The position numbers and the translations under genes are program-made. From Microbacterium sp. (lineage in GTDB: Bacteria; Actinomycetota; Actinomycetes; Actinomycetales; Microbacteriaceae): DNA of 64,000 bases. A model generated the notes under the pieces. It did no database searches and was not told the origin of the DNA. It saw nothing but the letters and a program-made list of their open reading frames with translations. Shown piece after piece: positions 51,843 to 60,580 of the stretch; positions within the stretch are counted from its first letter, which is position 1, and every line of letters starts with the position of its first letter. The stretch lies in assembly GCF_011620665.1 (NCBI RefSeq), contig NZ_WOYQ01000021.1, positions 1 to 64,000 of the forward strand, read 5' to 3'.

Positions 51843-52622
51843 ATGGTTTCAAGACGCGCAGTGGTCACAGGGGCGAGTTCGGGGATCGGCGAGGCCACGG
51901 TGCGGGCTCTCCGCAGCGCCGGATGGGATGTCGTGGGCGTCGCGCGCCGCGCGGAGCGGCTCGAAGCGCTCGACGCCGAGGTCGGATCGGTGTCGTTCGC
52001 GGCCGATCTCACCGATGAGGGCGATGTCGCTGCGCTCGCCGAACATCTGGCATCCACGGGGTCCGTGAACGCGCTCGTGCACATCGCCGGCGGCGCCCGG
52101 GGCACGGATCGCATCGAGGATGCCCGTCCCGCCGACTGGCGCTGGATGTTCGAGGTCAATGTGCTCGCGGCGCAGCTGGTCACCACGGCGCTGCTGCCGC
52201 TGCTGCGCAGGTCGATCTCAGGCGGAGGAGGTCACGCCGACACGCTGTACGTCACCTCGACGGCGGCACAGGTCGCCTATCCGGGCGGCGGTGGGTACAA
52301 CGCCGCCAAGGCCGGCGAGGCGATGCTCGCCCACGCGCTCCGACTCGAACTCAACGGCGAGCCGATCCGCGTGACCGAGATCGCCCCCGGCATGGTCTTC
52401 ACGGAGGAGTTCACTCTGAACCGGCTGCGCGGCGATCAGGCCGGCGCCGGGAAGCTCTACGAGGGCGTCGAGCGGCCGCTGGTCGCGGAAGATGTGGCGG
52501 ACGTCATCAGCTACGCGCTGAATGCACCCGGCCACGTCAACCTGGACCTGGTCACGATGCGCCCCGTCGCGCAATCCGCTCAGCACCTGCTGGCCCGTGG
52601 CCCACTGGTTCCCCGCGGCTGA
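51843..52622 (+). CDS. Short-chain dehydrogenase/reductase
   Basis: A 259-residue classical SDR. The Rossmann glycine motif is TGASSGIGEATVRAL near the N-terminus, the catalytic Ser lies in YVTSTAAQVAYPG, and the YxxxK pair is YNAAK. The sequence after it, MLAHALRLELNGEPIRVTEIAPGMVFTEEF, is typical of YdfG/NADP-dependent 3-hydroxy-acid dehydrogenase-like members. Substrate unknown. The start has a -10 box 7 nt upstream; the gene is divergent from metY. Confidence 0.85.
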   Translation: MVSRRAVVTGASSGIGEATVRALRSAGWDVVGVARRAERLEALDAEVGSVSFAADLTDEGDVAALAEHLASTGSVNALVHIAGGARGTDRIEDARPADWRWMFEVNVLAAQLVTTALLPLLRRSISGGGGHADTLYVTSTAAQVAYPGGGGYNAAKAGEAMLAHALRLELNGEPIRVTEIAPGMVFTEEFTLNRLRGDQAGAGKLYEGVERPLVAEDVADVISYALNAPGHVNLDLVTMRPVAQSAQHLLARGPLVPRG

Positions 52623-52845
52623 CGGGTTCCCTGCGGGCGGGCCCCGGCCCGGGTGGGAAAGTCGCCCATTCGGCCCCGTTGCGTGCGGCGAGCGCCGTGG
52701 TCCGGTCGCCCATTGCTCAGATGGAGCGTGAGAGCCCGCGCGGTCATCCCGGACCGCCTCACGCCAGCTTCTCGGCGCGGGCGGAGCTCACCTATCCACC
52801 GGGGTCTGGCATCGCTCGGCCATCGCGCGCAGTCGGCGCCCGCGT
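52623..52845. other. Intergenic region with inverted repeats, no gene
   Basis: This 223-nt stretch between the convergent SDR and MFS genes contains GGTCCGG (52699-52705) and its complement CCGGACC (52749-52755) around a small GCTC-AGATG-GAGC hairpin. I see no credible ORF with a start signal. It may act as a two-sided terminator. Confidence 0.4.
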
Positions 52846-54297
52846 TCAGGCCGGCGGCGCGTCGGCGAAAGCCACCTTCGGCACGAACACCAGGAGTATG
52901 GCCGCGAAGAATCCGCCCGCTGCGCAGATCCCCCAGACCGTGAGGTATCCGCCGAGGGATGCCGCGGTCTCGCTCGCGACGACGCCCGCCCCCGCGGCGA
53001 GAACGACACCGAACACCGCCGACGAGAACGTTCCGCCGATCGTCTTGGTCGTGTTGGTCAGCGCGGATGCGATGCCGGTCTGCCCGCGAGGAGCCGCCGC
53101 CGCGGCGGCGGCGGGCATCGCTCCGACGAGCGCCCCGCATCCGAGTCCAGCGATCGAGAGGTTGACGACCACTTGCCACACGTCGAGATGGAAAGGCAGG
53201 AACAACGCGTAGCCGATCCCGACGAGCAGGGCCGCGGCGATCAGCACGACGCGCGGGCTGGCGCGCCGTGAGGTCACGGAGAACACGATTGCGCCGACGA
53301 TGAGCGAGACGAGGTAGACGCCGATGAGGTTCGAACGTTCCGTGGCATCGAGCCCGAGGCCATACCCGAGCGCGGGATCTGTGCCGGCGTAGGTCGACAG
53401 AGGCCCTTGCGCGCCCAGCAGGCTGATGCCCACGAGGAACGCGGTCGCCTGTACGGGCCACATCTCGGGGCGTCGGAGCACGCGGATGTCCACCGCGGGA
53501 TCGTTCTGCCGGAGCTCGAACCAGCCGAACAGCGCAAAGCCGGCCATGCCGATGACGAGCAGCAGCCAGACCCACGCGGCAGCGGGCCCGTTCAACCTGA
53601 GGAACGTGAGCGCGCTGGTGACCAGGAGCAAGGCCATCGCCAGCAGCACGAACCCGCCGGTGTCGAGCTTGCGTCCGGGCTCGGGCGTCGACTCGGGCAC
53701 CCCGATCCAGATCACGACCGTCACAAGTGTCACGGCGATCGCCGGCACGATCAGCGTGGCGCTGAGGTTCTGCCCGGTGGCGGCGAAGATCCGGCCGGCC
53801 GCGAGCGCGCCGATGATCGCGCCCGCCTGCAGGCCGACGACGAGCAGGCCCGCCGCGCGCCGCGTCATCGAGACGCCTCGCTGCTGCGCACGTCCGCGCT
53901 CGAAGATGAGCGCGATCTCCAGCGGCAGCCACACGACGTAAAAGCCCTGCAGCGCCCAGGCGATCAGGAAGCTCCAGAACGAGGTCGCGAAAGCAAGCCA
54001 CCACGTCGCGCCGGCTGTCAGCACGGCCGCGATCAGCAGGATGCGCTTGTGACCGTACATGTCGCCGAGCTTCGCGAGGATCGGCACGACGAGCGCCGAC
54101 AGCAGCAGCTGTGCGGCCTCGAACCAGTTGACGTCTGAATCGTGGATGCCGAGGGTCACCACGATGTCGCTGAACAGCGGCACGTAGTACCCCTGGAGGA
54201 TGCCGCTGACGATCTCGACGACGATGAACCAGCCGATCAGGCCCGCGGTGATGCCCAGGGCAGAGGTGCGGAGGGCCGCGGAGGGGGGCGTGGACAC
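52846..54297 (-). CDS. MFS multidrug-type transporter
   Basis: A 483-residue major facilitator protein with about fourteen hydrophobic helices (DHA2-like length). AKLGDMYGHKRILLIAAV is the conserved cytoplasmic loop 2-3 motif; helix 1 is ITAGLIGWFIVVEIVSGILQGYYVPLF. The GTG at 54297 is chosen because TAGACT (54305-54310, minus strand) lies 7 nt upstream; the C-terminus ends in KVAFADAPPA. It is divergent from ung. Drug export or sugar/organic acid uptake are both possible. Confidence 0.85.
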   Translation of the reverse strand: MSTPPSAALRTSALGITAGLIGWFIVVEIVSGILQGYYVPLFSDIVVTLGIHDSDVNWFEAAQLLLSALVVPILAKLGDMYGHKRILLIAAVLTAGATWWLAFATSFWSFLIAWALQGFYVVWLPLEIALIFERGRAQQRGVSMTRRAAGLLVVGLQAGAIIGALAAGRIFAATGQNLSATLIVPAIAVTLVTVVIWIGVPESTPEPGRKLDTGGFVLLAMALLLVTSALTFLRLNGPAAAWVWLLLVIGMAGFALFGWFELRQNDPAVDIRVLRRPEMWPVQATAFLVGISLLGAQGPLSTYAGTDPALGYGLGLDATERSNLIGVYLVSLIVGAIVFSVTSRRASPRVVLIAAALLVGIGYALFLPFHLDVWQVVVNLSIAGLGCGALVGAMPAAAAAAAPRGQTGIASALTNTTKTIGGTFSSAVFGVVLAAGAGVVASETAASLGGYLTVWGICAAGGFFAAILLVFVPKVAFADAPPA

Positions 54298-54304
54298 GGC
54301 GACC

Positions 54305-54310
54305 AGTCTA
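54305..54310 (-). promoter_or_regulatory. -10 box TAGACT, leaderless-type
   Basis: On the minus strand TAGACT ends 7 nt before the GTG at 54297 of the MFS gene. Confidence 0.55.
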
Positions 54311-54341
54311 GGGTCGCGTCCATCGTGACCCGTCAGCGACA

Positions 54342-54347
54342 TAGGCT
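54342..54347 (+). promoter_or_regulatory. -10 box TAGGCT of ung
   Basis: TAGGCT lies 23 nt before the GTG at 54371; unlike most neighbours this gene has a short leader with a strong AAGGAGG ribosome-binding site. Confidence 0.5.
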
Positions 54348-54370
54348 GACATCCGCGAGAAGGAGGCGGC

Positions 54371-55078
54371 GTGAGCGCACCGAGCGAGAGCGACCGGTGG
54401 TTTCGGACGATCCATCCCGACTGGGCTGCGGCGCTCGCGCCCGTGGCTGCCCAGATCGAACTGCTGGGCAATCGGCTGCGTGCCGAGACGGCCGCAGGCC
54501 GCGTCTATCTGCCCGCGGGCGACGCCATCTTCCGCGCTTTCGCCCGCCCTCCGTCCGCCGTGAAGGTCCTCATCGTCGGCCAGGATCCGTATCCCACCCC
54601 CGGCCATGCGATCGGTCTGTCCTTCGCGGTCGATTCGCGCGTTCGCCCGCTGCCGCGCAGCCTGGCGAACATCTATCAAGAGCTCGAGGGCGATCTGGGC
54701 ATCCCGCGTGCAGCGCACGGCGACCTGTCGGCGTGGAGTGACCAGGGCGTCATGCTGTTGAATCGTGTCCTCACGGTTGCGCCCGGCGCCCCGGGTTCCC
54801 ACCGGGGGTGGGGGTGGGAGAACGTCACCGCGCACGCGATCCGCGCCCTTGTCGCCCGCCCCGAACCGCTCGTCGCGATCCTGTGGGGAAGGGATGCCGA
54901 GAGCCTGCGGCCGCTCCTCGGCGCAAGCCACATCATCGCCTCGTCCCATCCCTCTCCGCTGTCGGCGCGGCGCGGGTTCTTCGGCTCCCGGCCGTTTTCG
55001 CGCGCGAATGATGCGCTCGTCGGGTTCGGGGCATCCCCGATCGACTGGCGCCTCCCGCCCGCGGAGCCCGGCGCGTAG
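54371..55078 (+). CDS. ung: Uracil-DNA glycosylase, family 1
   Basis: A 235-residue DNA repair enzyme that removes uracil. The catalytic Asp water-activating motif is [17 protein letters not shown], the Asn-pocket region [10 protein letters not shown], and the His of the DNA intercalation loop is in [19 protein letters not shown]. The GTG start has AGGAGG upstream. Its stop TAG lies within the -10 box of the following GNAT gene, so that gene may also be transcribed from inside ung. Confidence 0.96.
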   Translation: MSAPSESDRWFRTIHPDWAAALAPVAAQIELLGNRLRAETAAGRVYLPAGDAIFRAFARPPSAVKVLIVGQDPYPTPGHAIGLSFAVDSRVRPLPRSLANIYQELEGDLGIPRAAHGDLSAWSDQGVMLLNRVLTVAPGAPGSHRGWGWENVTAHAIRALVARPEPLVAILWGRDAESLRPLLGASHIIASSHPSPLSARRGFFGSRPFSRANDALVGFGASPIDWRLPPAEPGA

Positions 55079-55081
55079 GCT
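55076..55081 (+). promoter_or_regulatory. -10 box TAGGCT overlapping ung stop
   Basis: TAGGCT begins with the TAG stop of ung (55076-55078) and ends 7 nt before the ATG at 55089. Confidence 0.55.
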
Positions 55082-55088
55082 GATCCGC

Positions 55089-55706
55089 ATGCTCGAAGAG
55101 GAATACGAGAAGTCGCGTCGCCGTGTCCCGCCACACCTGCGGCGACGTGAGGCGGAGCATCCGTTCGCCTATGAGATCCGCCCCGCGGTGCGCACCGACA
55201 TGCCGTATGTGCGTGAGATCTACAACTATTACGTCACCAATTCCGTCGTCACCCTCGACGAGAAGAAGTGGTCGCACCAGCAGTGGCTCGACAAGTTCGA
55301 CTTTCTGCACAAGCTCGCGCTGCCGTTCCTCGTGGCCGTCTCTCCGACGGGGCAGATCCTCGGCTACGGACTCGTCGCACCCTGGACCGGAAAATCCGGC
55401 TATCGGTACACGGTCGAGAACTCGATCTACCTCGGGCACGCGGCCACCGGCAAGGGGCTCGGCCGGGCGCTCCTGGAGGCGTTGATCGCGGCGTGCGAAG
55501 AACTCGGCATCCGAGAGATGGTGGCCGTCATCAGTGATCGGGGGGCGGAGGCGTCCATCGCCCTTCACAACAGGCTCGGCTTCGTCGAGGTCGGCCGAAT
55601 GGGCCGAGTGGGGTTCAAGTTCGGTCGTTCGATCGGCACGATCTACCTTCAGAAGCACCTGCACAGCCGCAAGAAGCGCTCACTCTTCGGGCGGCGCACC
55701 CGCTGA
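55089..55706 (+). CDS. GNAT-family N-acetyltransferase (phosphinothricin-acetyltransferase-like)
   Basis: A 205-residue acetyltransferase. The GNAT core begins at about 27: YEIRPAVRTDMPYVREIYNYYVTNSVVTLDEK is the typical start of the phosphinothricin-acetyltransferase subgroup, and the acetyl-CoA loop is GHAATGKGLGRALLEALI. An N-terminal 25-residue basic extension and a C-terminal basic tail HSRKKRSLFGRRTR lie outside the core. The substrate is unknown. The last 27 nt overlap the 3' end of the convergent emfourin gene at 55680. Confidence 0.85.
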   Translation: MLEEEYEKSRRRVPPHLRRREAEHPFAYEIRPAVRTDMPYVREIYNYYVTNSVVTLDEKKWSHQQWLDKFDFLHKLALPFLVAVSPTGQILGYGLVAPWTGKSGYRYTVENSIYLGHAATGKGLGRALLEALIAACEELGIREMVAVISDRGAEASIALHNRLGFVEVGRMGRVGFKFGRSIGTIYLQKHLHSRKKRSLFGRRTR

Positions 55707-56039
55707 ACCCGCGCGCTCGGCGCCGGCGGCGCCCCGTACCGCATCGATGAGGACCTTCCACGGTCCGTCGATCTCGTACTCGGCGAGCTCCGCACGGCGA
55801 CGGTCGTCGCCGCGGTGCGCCGACACCGTCCACCAGAATCGGTCGGCGCCGGTCGGCGCCGCGTGCTTCGGTGTGCCCCAGGGGCATCGGTCGACGAGCT
55901 CTTCCCATGCTGACGATTCGTCTGCGACCGCGTCCACTCGCCACTGCCGCGTCACTCCGGCCACGCCGCCCGAACGCTTCACGACCACCGACAGCGGCAC
56001 GGGCGGCGCGGACTCTGCGCGCTCAGGCTCATCCGGCAT
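55680..56039 (-). CDS. Emfourin-like protealysin inhibitor
   Basis: A 119-residue protein matching the emfourin family, small inhibitors encoded next to intracellular protealysin-like M4 proteases. A short Pro-rich N-terminus is followed by LSVVVKRSGGVAGVTRQWRVDAVADESSAWEELVDRCPW and the final DGPWKVLIDAVRGA. It overlaps the protease stop by 11 nt and its 3' end overlaps the GNAT gene. In characterised systems the inhibitor binds the mature protease and blocks it, so this forms a protease/antidote pair. Confidence 0.8.
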   Translation of the reverse strand: MPDEPERAESAPPVPLSVVVKRSGGVAGVTRQWRVDAVADESSAWEELVDRCPWGTPKHAAPTGADRFWWTVSAHRGDDRRRAELAEYEIDGPWKVLIDAVRGAAGAERAGSAGAPPEE

Positions 56040-57081
56040 CCTCGATCACGCCGACACCGATCCACGCGGCGCGGACGGCGTCGACCTCCTCCGATCCACC
56101 ACCGTACTCCCGCGTCGTGACCGCGAGGGTCTCTGCGGCGAACGCCGAGAAACCCGCCGTGCGGCTCAGCGTCCCGGCCGTCATGACCAGATACCAGATG
56201 TGTCCCGCGCGGTCCCAGGCATTCCCCCCGAGCGCCATGGCGACCAGGTGGAAGGCCTTGTTCGGGATGCCGGAGTTGATGTGCACGCCGCCATTGTCGG
56301 CGTCGGTGACCACGAAGTCCCGCATGTGCGCCGGCTGCGGATCGCGGCCCAGCACGTCGTCGTCGTAGGCGGTGCCCGGCGCGCTCAGGGAGCGCAGTGC
56401 GGCGCCCTGTACGGCGTCCGTGAAGATTCCCTCGCCGATCAGCCACGACGCCTCGGTCACCGTCTGCGCGGCGGCATGCTGTTCGGTGAGAGCGCCGAAC
56501 ACATCGGCCAGCGATTCGTTCAGCGCACCCGACTGCCCGGAGTACTCGAGACCCCCGGAATTCTCGATCACCCCGTGTGTGAGTTCGTGGGCGATCACCG
56601 ACAGAGACTGCGTGAAGCCCGCGAAAACCTCACCGTCACCGTCCCCGAAGACCATGCGCTCTCCGTTCCAGAAGGCGTTGTCGTAGCGGTCGCCGAAGTG
56701 CACCGTGGCCGGCAGCGGACCTGCTTCGTCGTCGATCGACGAGCGTTCGAACGCCTCCCAGTACAGCGCGAACGTGGCGCCCAGTCCATCGAACGCCTGA
56801 TTGACGGCAGCGTCAGCGCTGACGGGATCTTCCTCCCCGCGCACGCGGATTCCGGGAAGGCTCTCGCGATTCTGCGCGTCGCTGATGACCCGGTCCGGTG
56901 TGGACGACGCTTCTGCGACGAGCTCGCGACCGGCTGCGGACAGATCCGGAGCCGCTCGCACGGGAAGGTAGGTGCGCGGTGCGGCGAGCGTCGCGCGCGC
57001 CGCGGCGGCAGCCCGAACCAGGCGCTCCTCCTCAGTGGCCGCGAGGCGGGACAGCAGATAGGGAGGGACGATCGCGTGCAT
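56029..57081 (-). CDS. Protealysin-like M4 metalloprotease (intracellular)
   Basis: A 350-residue M4 (thermolysin) family protease without a signal peptide. The short protealysin-type propeptide starts MHAIVPPYLLSRLA, and the mature part carries the zinc motif VIAHELTHGVIENSGGLEYS (HExxH) with the third ligand Glu in ALNESLADVF, and the later His in NGGVHINSGIPNKAFHLV. The ATG at 57081 is chosen because TAGCCT lies 6 nt upstream on the minus strand; a GTG at 57087 would be the next choice. The inhibitor gene follows with an 11-nt overlap. Confidence 0.9.
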   Translation of the reverse strand: MHAIVPPYLLSRLAATEEERLVRAAAAARATLAAPRTYLPVRAAPDLSAAGRELVAEASSTPDRVISDAQNRESLPGIRVRGEEDPVSADAAVNQAFDGLGATFALYWEAFERSSIDDEAGPLPATVHFGDRYDNAFWNGERMVFGDGDGEVFAGFTQSLSVIAHELTHGVIENSGGLEYSGQSGALNESLADVFGALTEQHAAAQTVTEASWLIGEGIFTDAVQGAALRSLSAPGTAYDDDVLGRDPQPAHMRDFVVTDADNGGVHINSGIPNKAFHLVAMALGGNAWDRAGHIWYLVMTAGTLSRTAGFSAFAAETLAVTTREYGGGSEEVDAVRAAWIGVGVIEDAG

Positions 57082-57087
57082 GGCCAC

Positions 57088-57093
57088 AGGCTA
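57088..57093 (-). promoter_or_regulatory. -10 box TAGCCT, leaderless-type
   Basis: On the minus strand TAGCCT ends 6 nt before the ATG at 57081 of the protealysin-like gene. Confidence 0.6.
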
Positions 57094-57121
57094 ACCTCGA
57101 CCCCCGACCCGCATCGGATCC

Positions 57122-57916
57122 TCAGCGCGGATCGATGATCGGGATCGAGGCCAGCAGCCGCCGCGTGTACGAGACCTGAGGCTGCAGCAGGACCTTCTCG
57201 GTCGGACCTTCCTCGACGATGCGGCCTTCCGCCATGACGATGACCTCGTCGCAGAGGTTCTGCACGACGCCGATGTCGTGCGAGACCATCACGAGCGTGA
57301 GCTGCTCGGTGCGGCGCAGGTCGCGGAGAAGTTCGAGGATCTGGGCGCGAACGGTCACATCCAGCGCCGACAGCGGTTCGTCACCGACGAGGATGCGGGG
57401 CCGATGCACGATCGCGCGCGCGAGCGCGATGCGCTGACGCTGGCCGCCGGAGAACTCGTGCGGATACCGCGCGGCCATGTCGGGTGCGAGTCCCACCTGC
57501 GAGAGCACCTCGCCGACGCGGGCCCGGCGGTCGCCGGGGATTCCGAGTGCCCACAGCGGCTCTCCGACGGTGCGTCCGATGTTCATTCGCGGATCCAGAG
57601 AGGCGTACGGGTCCTGGAAGACGATGCCGGTCTGCTGACGCAGCCAGTGCAGATCGCGGGCGGAAGCGCGCGCGTCCACCGCGCGCCCGGCGACTTCCAC
57701 GGATCCCGAGGTGGGAGTGTCCAGGCCCAGGAGGAGACGGATGAGCGTCGACTTGCCCGATCCGGACTCGCCGATGATCCCGACCGCCGATCCGGCGCGC
57801 ACGTCGATATCGGCATCGTCAAGCGCCGTTGTGAAGGTCGGGCGCTCGAACAGACCCCGGGCCGACGCCCGGAACCGGCGGGTCAGCGCGCGCCCGCGGA
57901 TCAGGGTCTCGGTCAT
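57122..57916 (-). CDS. Peptide ABC transporter ATPase (OppF/DppF-like)
   Basis: A 264-residue ATPase, last gene of a five-gene import operon. Walker A is [26 protein letters not shown] (about 50-75), the signature is FSGGQRQRIALARAIV, Walker B ILVGDEPLSALDV, and the H-loop VSHDIGV. The C-terminus VSYTRRLLASIP is typical of Opp/Dpp-type ATPases. The ATG overlaps the stop of the other ATPase gene. Energises uptake together with its partner at 57913. Confidence 0.93.
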   Translation of the reverse strand: MTETLIRGRALTRRFRASARGLFERPTFTTALDDADIDVRAGSAVGIIGESGSGKSTLIRLLLGLDTPTSGSVEVAGRAVDARASARDLHWLRQQTGIVFQDPYASLDPRMNIGRTVGEPLWALGIPGDRRARVGEVLSQVGLAPDMAARYPHEFSGGQRQRIALARAIVHRPRILVGDEPLSALDVTVRAQILELLRDLRRTEQLTLVMVSHDIGVVQNLCDEVIVMAEGRIVEEGPTEKVLLQPQVSYTRRLLASIPIIDPR

Positions 57917-58701
57917 GCCGAGCCTCCCGGTCGCCAGAGCGTTGCGGTCGCATCGCGGAGGAGTCCCTGCGTCACCGGCGAGGTCGGCGCCGTCAACAGC
58001 GTCGTCAGAGGCCCGGATTCGACCACACGTCCCTCCTCCAGTACCACTGCGTGGGTGGCGACCTGGGAAAGGACCGCGAGATCATGAGTGATGAACACGA
58101 GCGACATGCCCTCTCGTGTCACCAGCGTGCGGAGCAGATCGAGGATCTCGGCTTGGATCGTGACGTCGAGTGCCGTGGTGGGCTCGTCGGCGATGAGCAG
58201 TCGTGGACGACAGGCCAGTGCCATCGCGATCGCGACCCGCTGGCGCTGACCGCCGGAGAGCTGGTGCGGATACCGCCTGACGATCTGCACCGGGTCTTGA
58301 AGGTGCACCCGCTCTGCTTCCGTGACCGCGCGGGTGAGAGCGTCGCGGCGCCCGACTTTTTCGTGGATGCGGATCGACTCGGCGATCTGCCGCCCGACCG
58401 TGCGGATGGGGTTGAGCGCGGTCCGTGGTTCCTGGAAGACGATTCCGATCTCTTTCCCGCGCAGGCGAGCCAGCTCGCGATCGGGGGTGCCGAGCAGCTC
58501 GCGGTCGTTCCACTGGATGCTCCCGCCGGCGACGGCGCCCTCCGGGAGAAGCCCGACCAGCGCGAGCGCCGTGAGGGACTTCCCCGATCCGGATTCTCCG
58601 ATCAGGCCCACGCGCGCGCCGTCGGGCACGTCGAACGAAACGCCGTCGACGACGCGAGTGCCGGCGATGTCGATCGTCAGGTCTCGGACTCGGAGGCTCA
58701 T
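57913..58701 (-). CDS. Peptide ABC transporter ATPase (OppD/DppD-like)
   Basis: A 262-residue ATPase. Walker [27 protein letters not shown], the signature [19 protein letters not shown], Walker [17 protein letters not shown] and H-loop [11 protein letters not shown] are intact. It carries the DppD-type C-terminal sequence after the ATPase core but not a long iron-sulfur extension. The overlaps with the permease gene at 58698 and the OppF-like gene at 57913 are 4 nt each, so the five subunits are made from one message. Confidence 0.93.
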   Translation of the reverse strand: MSLRVRDLTIDIAGTRVVDGVSFDVPDGARVGLIGESGSGKSLTALALVGLLPEGAVAGGSIQWNDRELLGTPDRELARLRGKEIGIVFQEPRTALNPIRTVGRQIAESIRIHEKVGRRDALTRAVTEAERVHLQDPVQIVRRYPHQLSGGQRQRVAIAMALACRPRLLIADEPTTALDVTIQAEILDLLRTLVTREGMSLVFITHDLAVLSQVATHAVVLEEGRVVESGPLTTLLTAPTSPVTQGLLRDATATLWRPGGSA

Positions 58702-59633
58702 GCGACCACGGCCGGCATGTGTGTTCGCGCGGCTGCGCCCCGGCGGGAGAGGGTGGGGTCGGTCACGTCGCGAAGACCGTCGCCCAGAAGGTTGAGGCCC
58801 AACACGGTGAGGGTGATCGCGAGCCCCGGCCACACCACGGTGAGCGGGTAGACGGAGATGTACGACTGCAGTTCGGCCAGCAGCAGTCCCCACGAGGGCT
58901 CGGTCGGTGGCGCCCCGAACCCGAGGTAGGACAGGCCCGCTTCCGCCAGGACGGCGACGGCCATCGCCCATGACAGCTGAACGATGAACACCGGTGCGAC
59001 GTTGGGGAGCAGGTGGCGCCACAGGTTCTGCCAGGGCGTGAGGCCGCTCGCCTGACCGGCGAGGACGAAGTCGCTGTGCAGGACGCGGCGGAGCTCGGGC
59101 CGGGTCACCCGGGCGATGTTCACACCGAAGCCGATGCCGACCGACACGATCACCACCCAGAGCGACCCGCCCCAGACGGCCGAGATCATCATGGCGATCA
59201 GCAGCACGGGAAATGCGATGAGGATGTCGACCAGCACCGCGACACCCTCGCGCACCCACCGTGCGGTCAGCGCGCCGAGCGCGGCGAGGGCGAGGCCGAT
59301 GAGCGTCGCGATCACGCCCGCGCCGAGGGCGACCCACACGGTCGTGCGCGCCCCGGCCATCAGGAGACTGGAGATGTCGCGGCCAGATCCGTCGGTTCCG
59401 AGGAGGTGCGGCCACCCGGGCGCCGTCCAGCGATTGGCGATGTCCACGCTCTGGGGATCGTACGGGAGCCAGAACGCGCTGACCAGGGCGACGAGGCCGA
59501 CGACTGCCACCACGAGGATGCCAAACCGGCTTGTCGACTGCTCCCAGAGCCGTGCGAGCCACGAGTATCGCAGCATCGCACCGGACTCGGGCCGGGTGTC
59601 GCCACCCGGCGCCGGAACTGGTCGAGGCGTCAC
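58698..59633 (-). CDS. Peptide ABC transporter permease (OppC/DppC-like)
   Basis: A 311-residue permease with an N-terminal OppC-like segment and about six helices. LLGTDGSGRDISSLLMAGARTTVWVALGAGVIATLIG and the cytoplasmic EAA loop VRTP-type region RVTRPELRRVLHSDFVLAGQASGLTPWQNLWRHLLPNV identify the DppC subfamily, the second of two permeases. It overlaps the OppB-like gene (59630) and the OppD-like gene (58701). Confidence 0.92.
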   Translation of the reverse strand: MTPRPVPAPGGDTRPESGAMLRYSWLARLWEQSTSRFGILVVAVVGLVALVSAFWLPYDPQSVDIANRWTAPGWPHLLGTDGSGRDISSLLMAGARTTVWVALGAGVIATLIGLALAALGALTARWVREGVAVLVDILIAFPVLLIAMMISAVWGGSLWVVIVSVGIGFGVNIARVTRPELRRVLHSDFVLAGQASGLTPWQNLWRHLLPNVAPVFIVQLSWAMAVAVLAEAGLSYLGFGAPPTEPSWGLLLAELQSYISVYPLTVVWPGLAITLTVLGLNLLGDGLRDVTDPTLSRRGAAARTHMPAVVA

Positions 59634-60580
59634 TCCGTCTCCCGCTGCCGCGGGTCGATGACCCGGTGGATGAGGTCGACGAGAAAGCCGACGACGAGTA
59701 CGAACCCCGTCAGCACGAGGAGCTCACCCTGCACTTTGGGCAGGTCTCGGCTGCCGACGTCGGCGACCAGCATCCGCCCGACACCGGGCAGACCGAACAG
59801 CTGCTCGATCACGACCGCCCCCACGATGATGCCGGCGACCTGCAGCCCCAGCACCGTGATGATCGACAGGCCGACCGTGGGCAGTCCGTGGCGTACGAGG
59901 GCCTGATTGCGTGTGAGTCCCTTCGCCGCTGCCGTGCGGACGAAGTCCTGCCCGACCGCCTGGAGCGTGGCTGAACGCACGAAGCGCAGCAGCATCGCGC
60001 CCTCGACGACGCCGATCGTGATGGCCGGCAGGAGAAGCGAGCGCACGGCGAGACCGGGATTCGACCAGCCATCGCGTGGGAAGCCCTGCGCGGGCAGCCA
60101 GCCGAGCCAGACCGCGAACACGAGGACGAGCATCATGCCGGCCCACACGACCGGCACGGCGGCGAGCGTCTGTGCTCCGACGCTGAGCACCGTACCGTCG
60201 GGGCGGCCGCGGCGCATCGCGGACAGGACTCCGAAAGGCAGGGCGATCAGCAGAGCGACCGTGAGCGACATGACCCCGAGCGGAATCGTCACCTGCGCCT
60301 TCTGCGCGAGCTCGGCTGACACGGGCGCTCCCGTGAGCAGCGACGTGCCCAGGTCTCCGCGCAGCACCCCGCCGATCCAGTCGGCGTACTGCGTCGGCAG
60401 CGGCGCGCCGAGACCGAGGCGGTCCCTGATGGCCGCGACCTGTTCGGGCGTGGAATTGATCCCGGCGATGAGCTGTGCCACATCGCCGGGAAGAATCCGC
60501 AGGGTGAGGAAGATCAGCGCACTGGCGACCAGCAGGCCCAGCAGCAGCAGGGCCAGTCGTGTCAGTGCGTAGCGGATCAC
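59630..60580 (-). CDS. Peptide ABC transporter permease (OppB/DppB-like)
   Basis: A 316-residue permease of the DppB type: ALTRLALLLLGLLVASALIFLTLRILPGDVAQLIAG is the typical N-terminal helix and GDP-like turn, and the EAA loop region reads VRSATLQAVGQDFVRTAAAKGLTRNQALVRHGLPTV. Six membrane helices are predicted. It overlaps the substrate-binding protein gene by ATGA, so the order is binding protein, B, C, D, F. Confidence 0.93.
   Translation of the reverse strand: MIRYALTRLALLLLGLLVASALIFLTLRILPGDVAQLIAGINSTPEQVAAIRDRLGLGAPLPTQYADWIGGVLRGDLGTSLLTGAPVSAELAQKAQVTIPLGVMSLTVALLIALPFGVLSAMRRGRPDGTVLSVGAQTLAAVPVVWAGMMLVLVFAVWLGWLPAQGFPRDGWSNPGLAVRSLLLPAITIGVVEGAMLLRFVRSATLQAVGQDFVRTAAAKGLTRNQALVRHGLPTVGLSIITVLGLQVAGIIVGAVVIEQLFGLPGVGRMLVADVGSRDLPKVQGELLVLTGFVLVVGFLVDLIHRVIDPRQRETE

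Noticed and set aside
52623..52845. Possible small gene or structured RNA in the SDR-MFS gap
   Set aside because: Inverted repeats exist, but no open frame with a start signal and no known RNA family signature is recognisable by eye.
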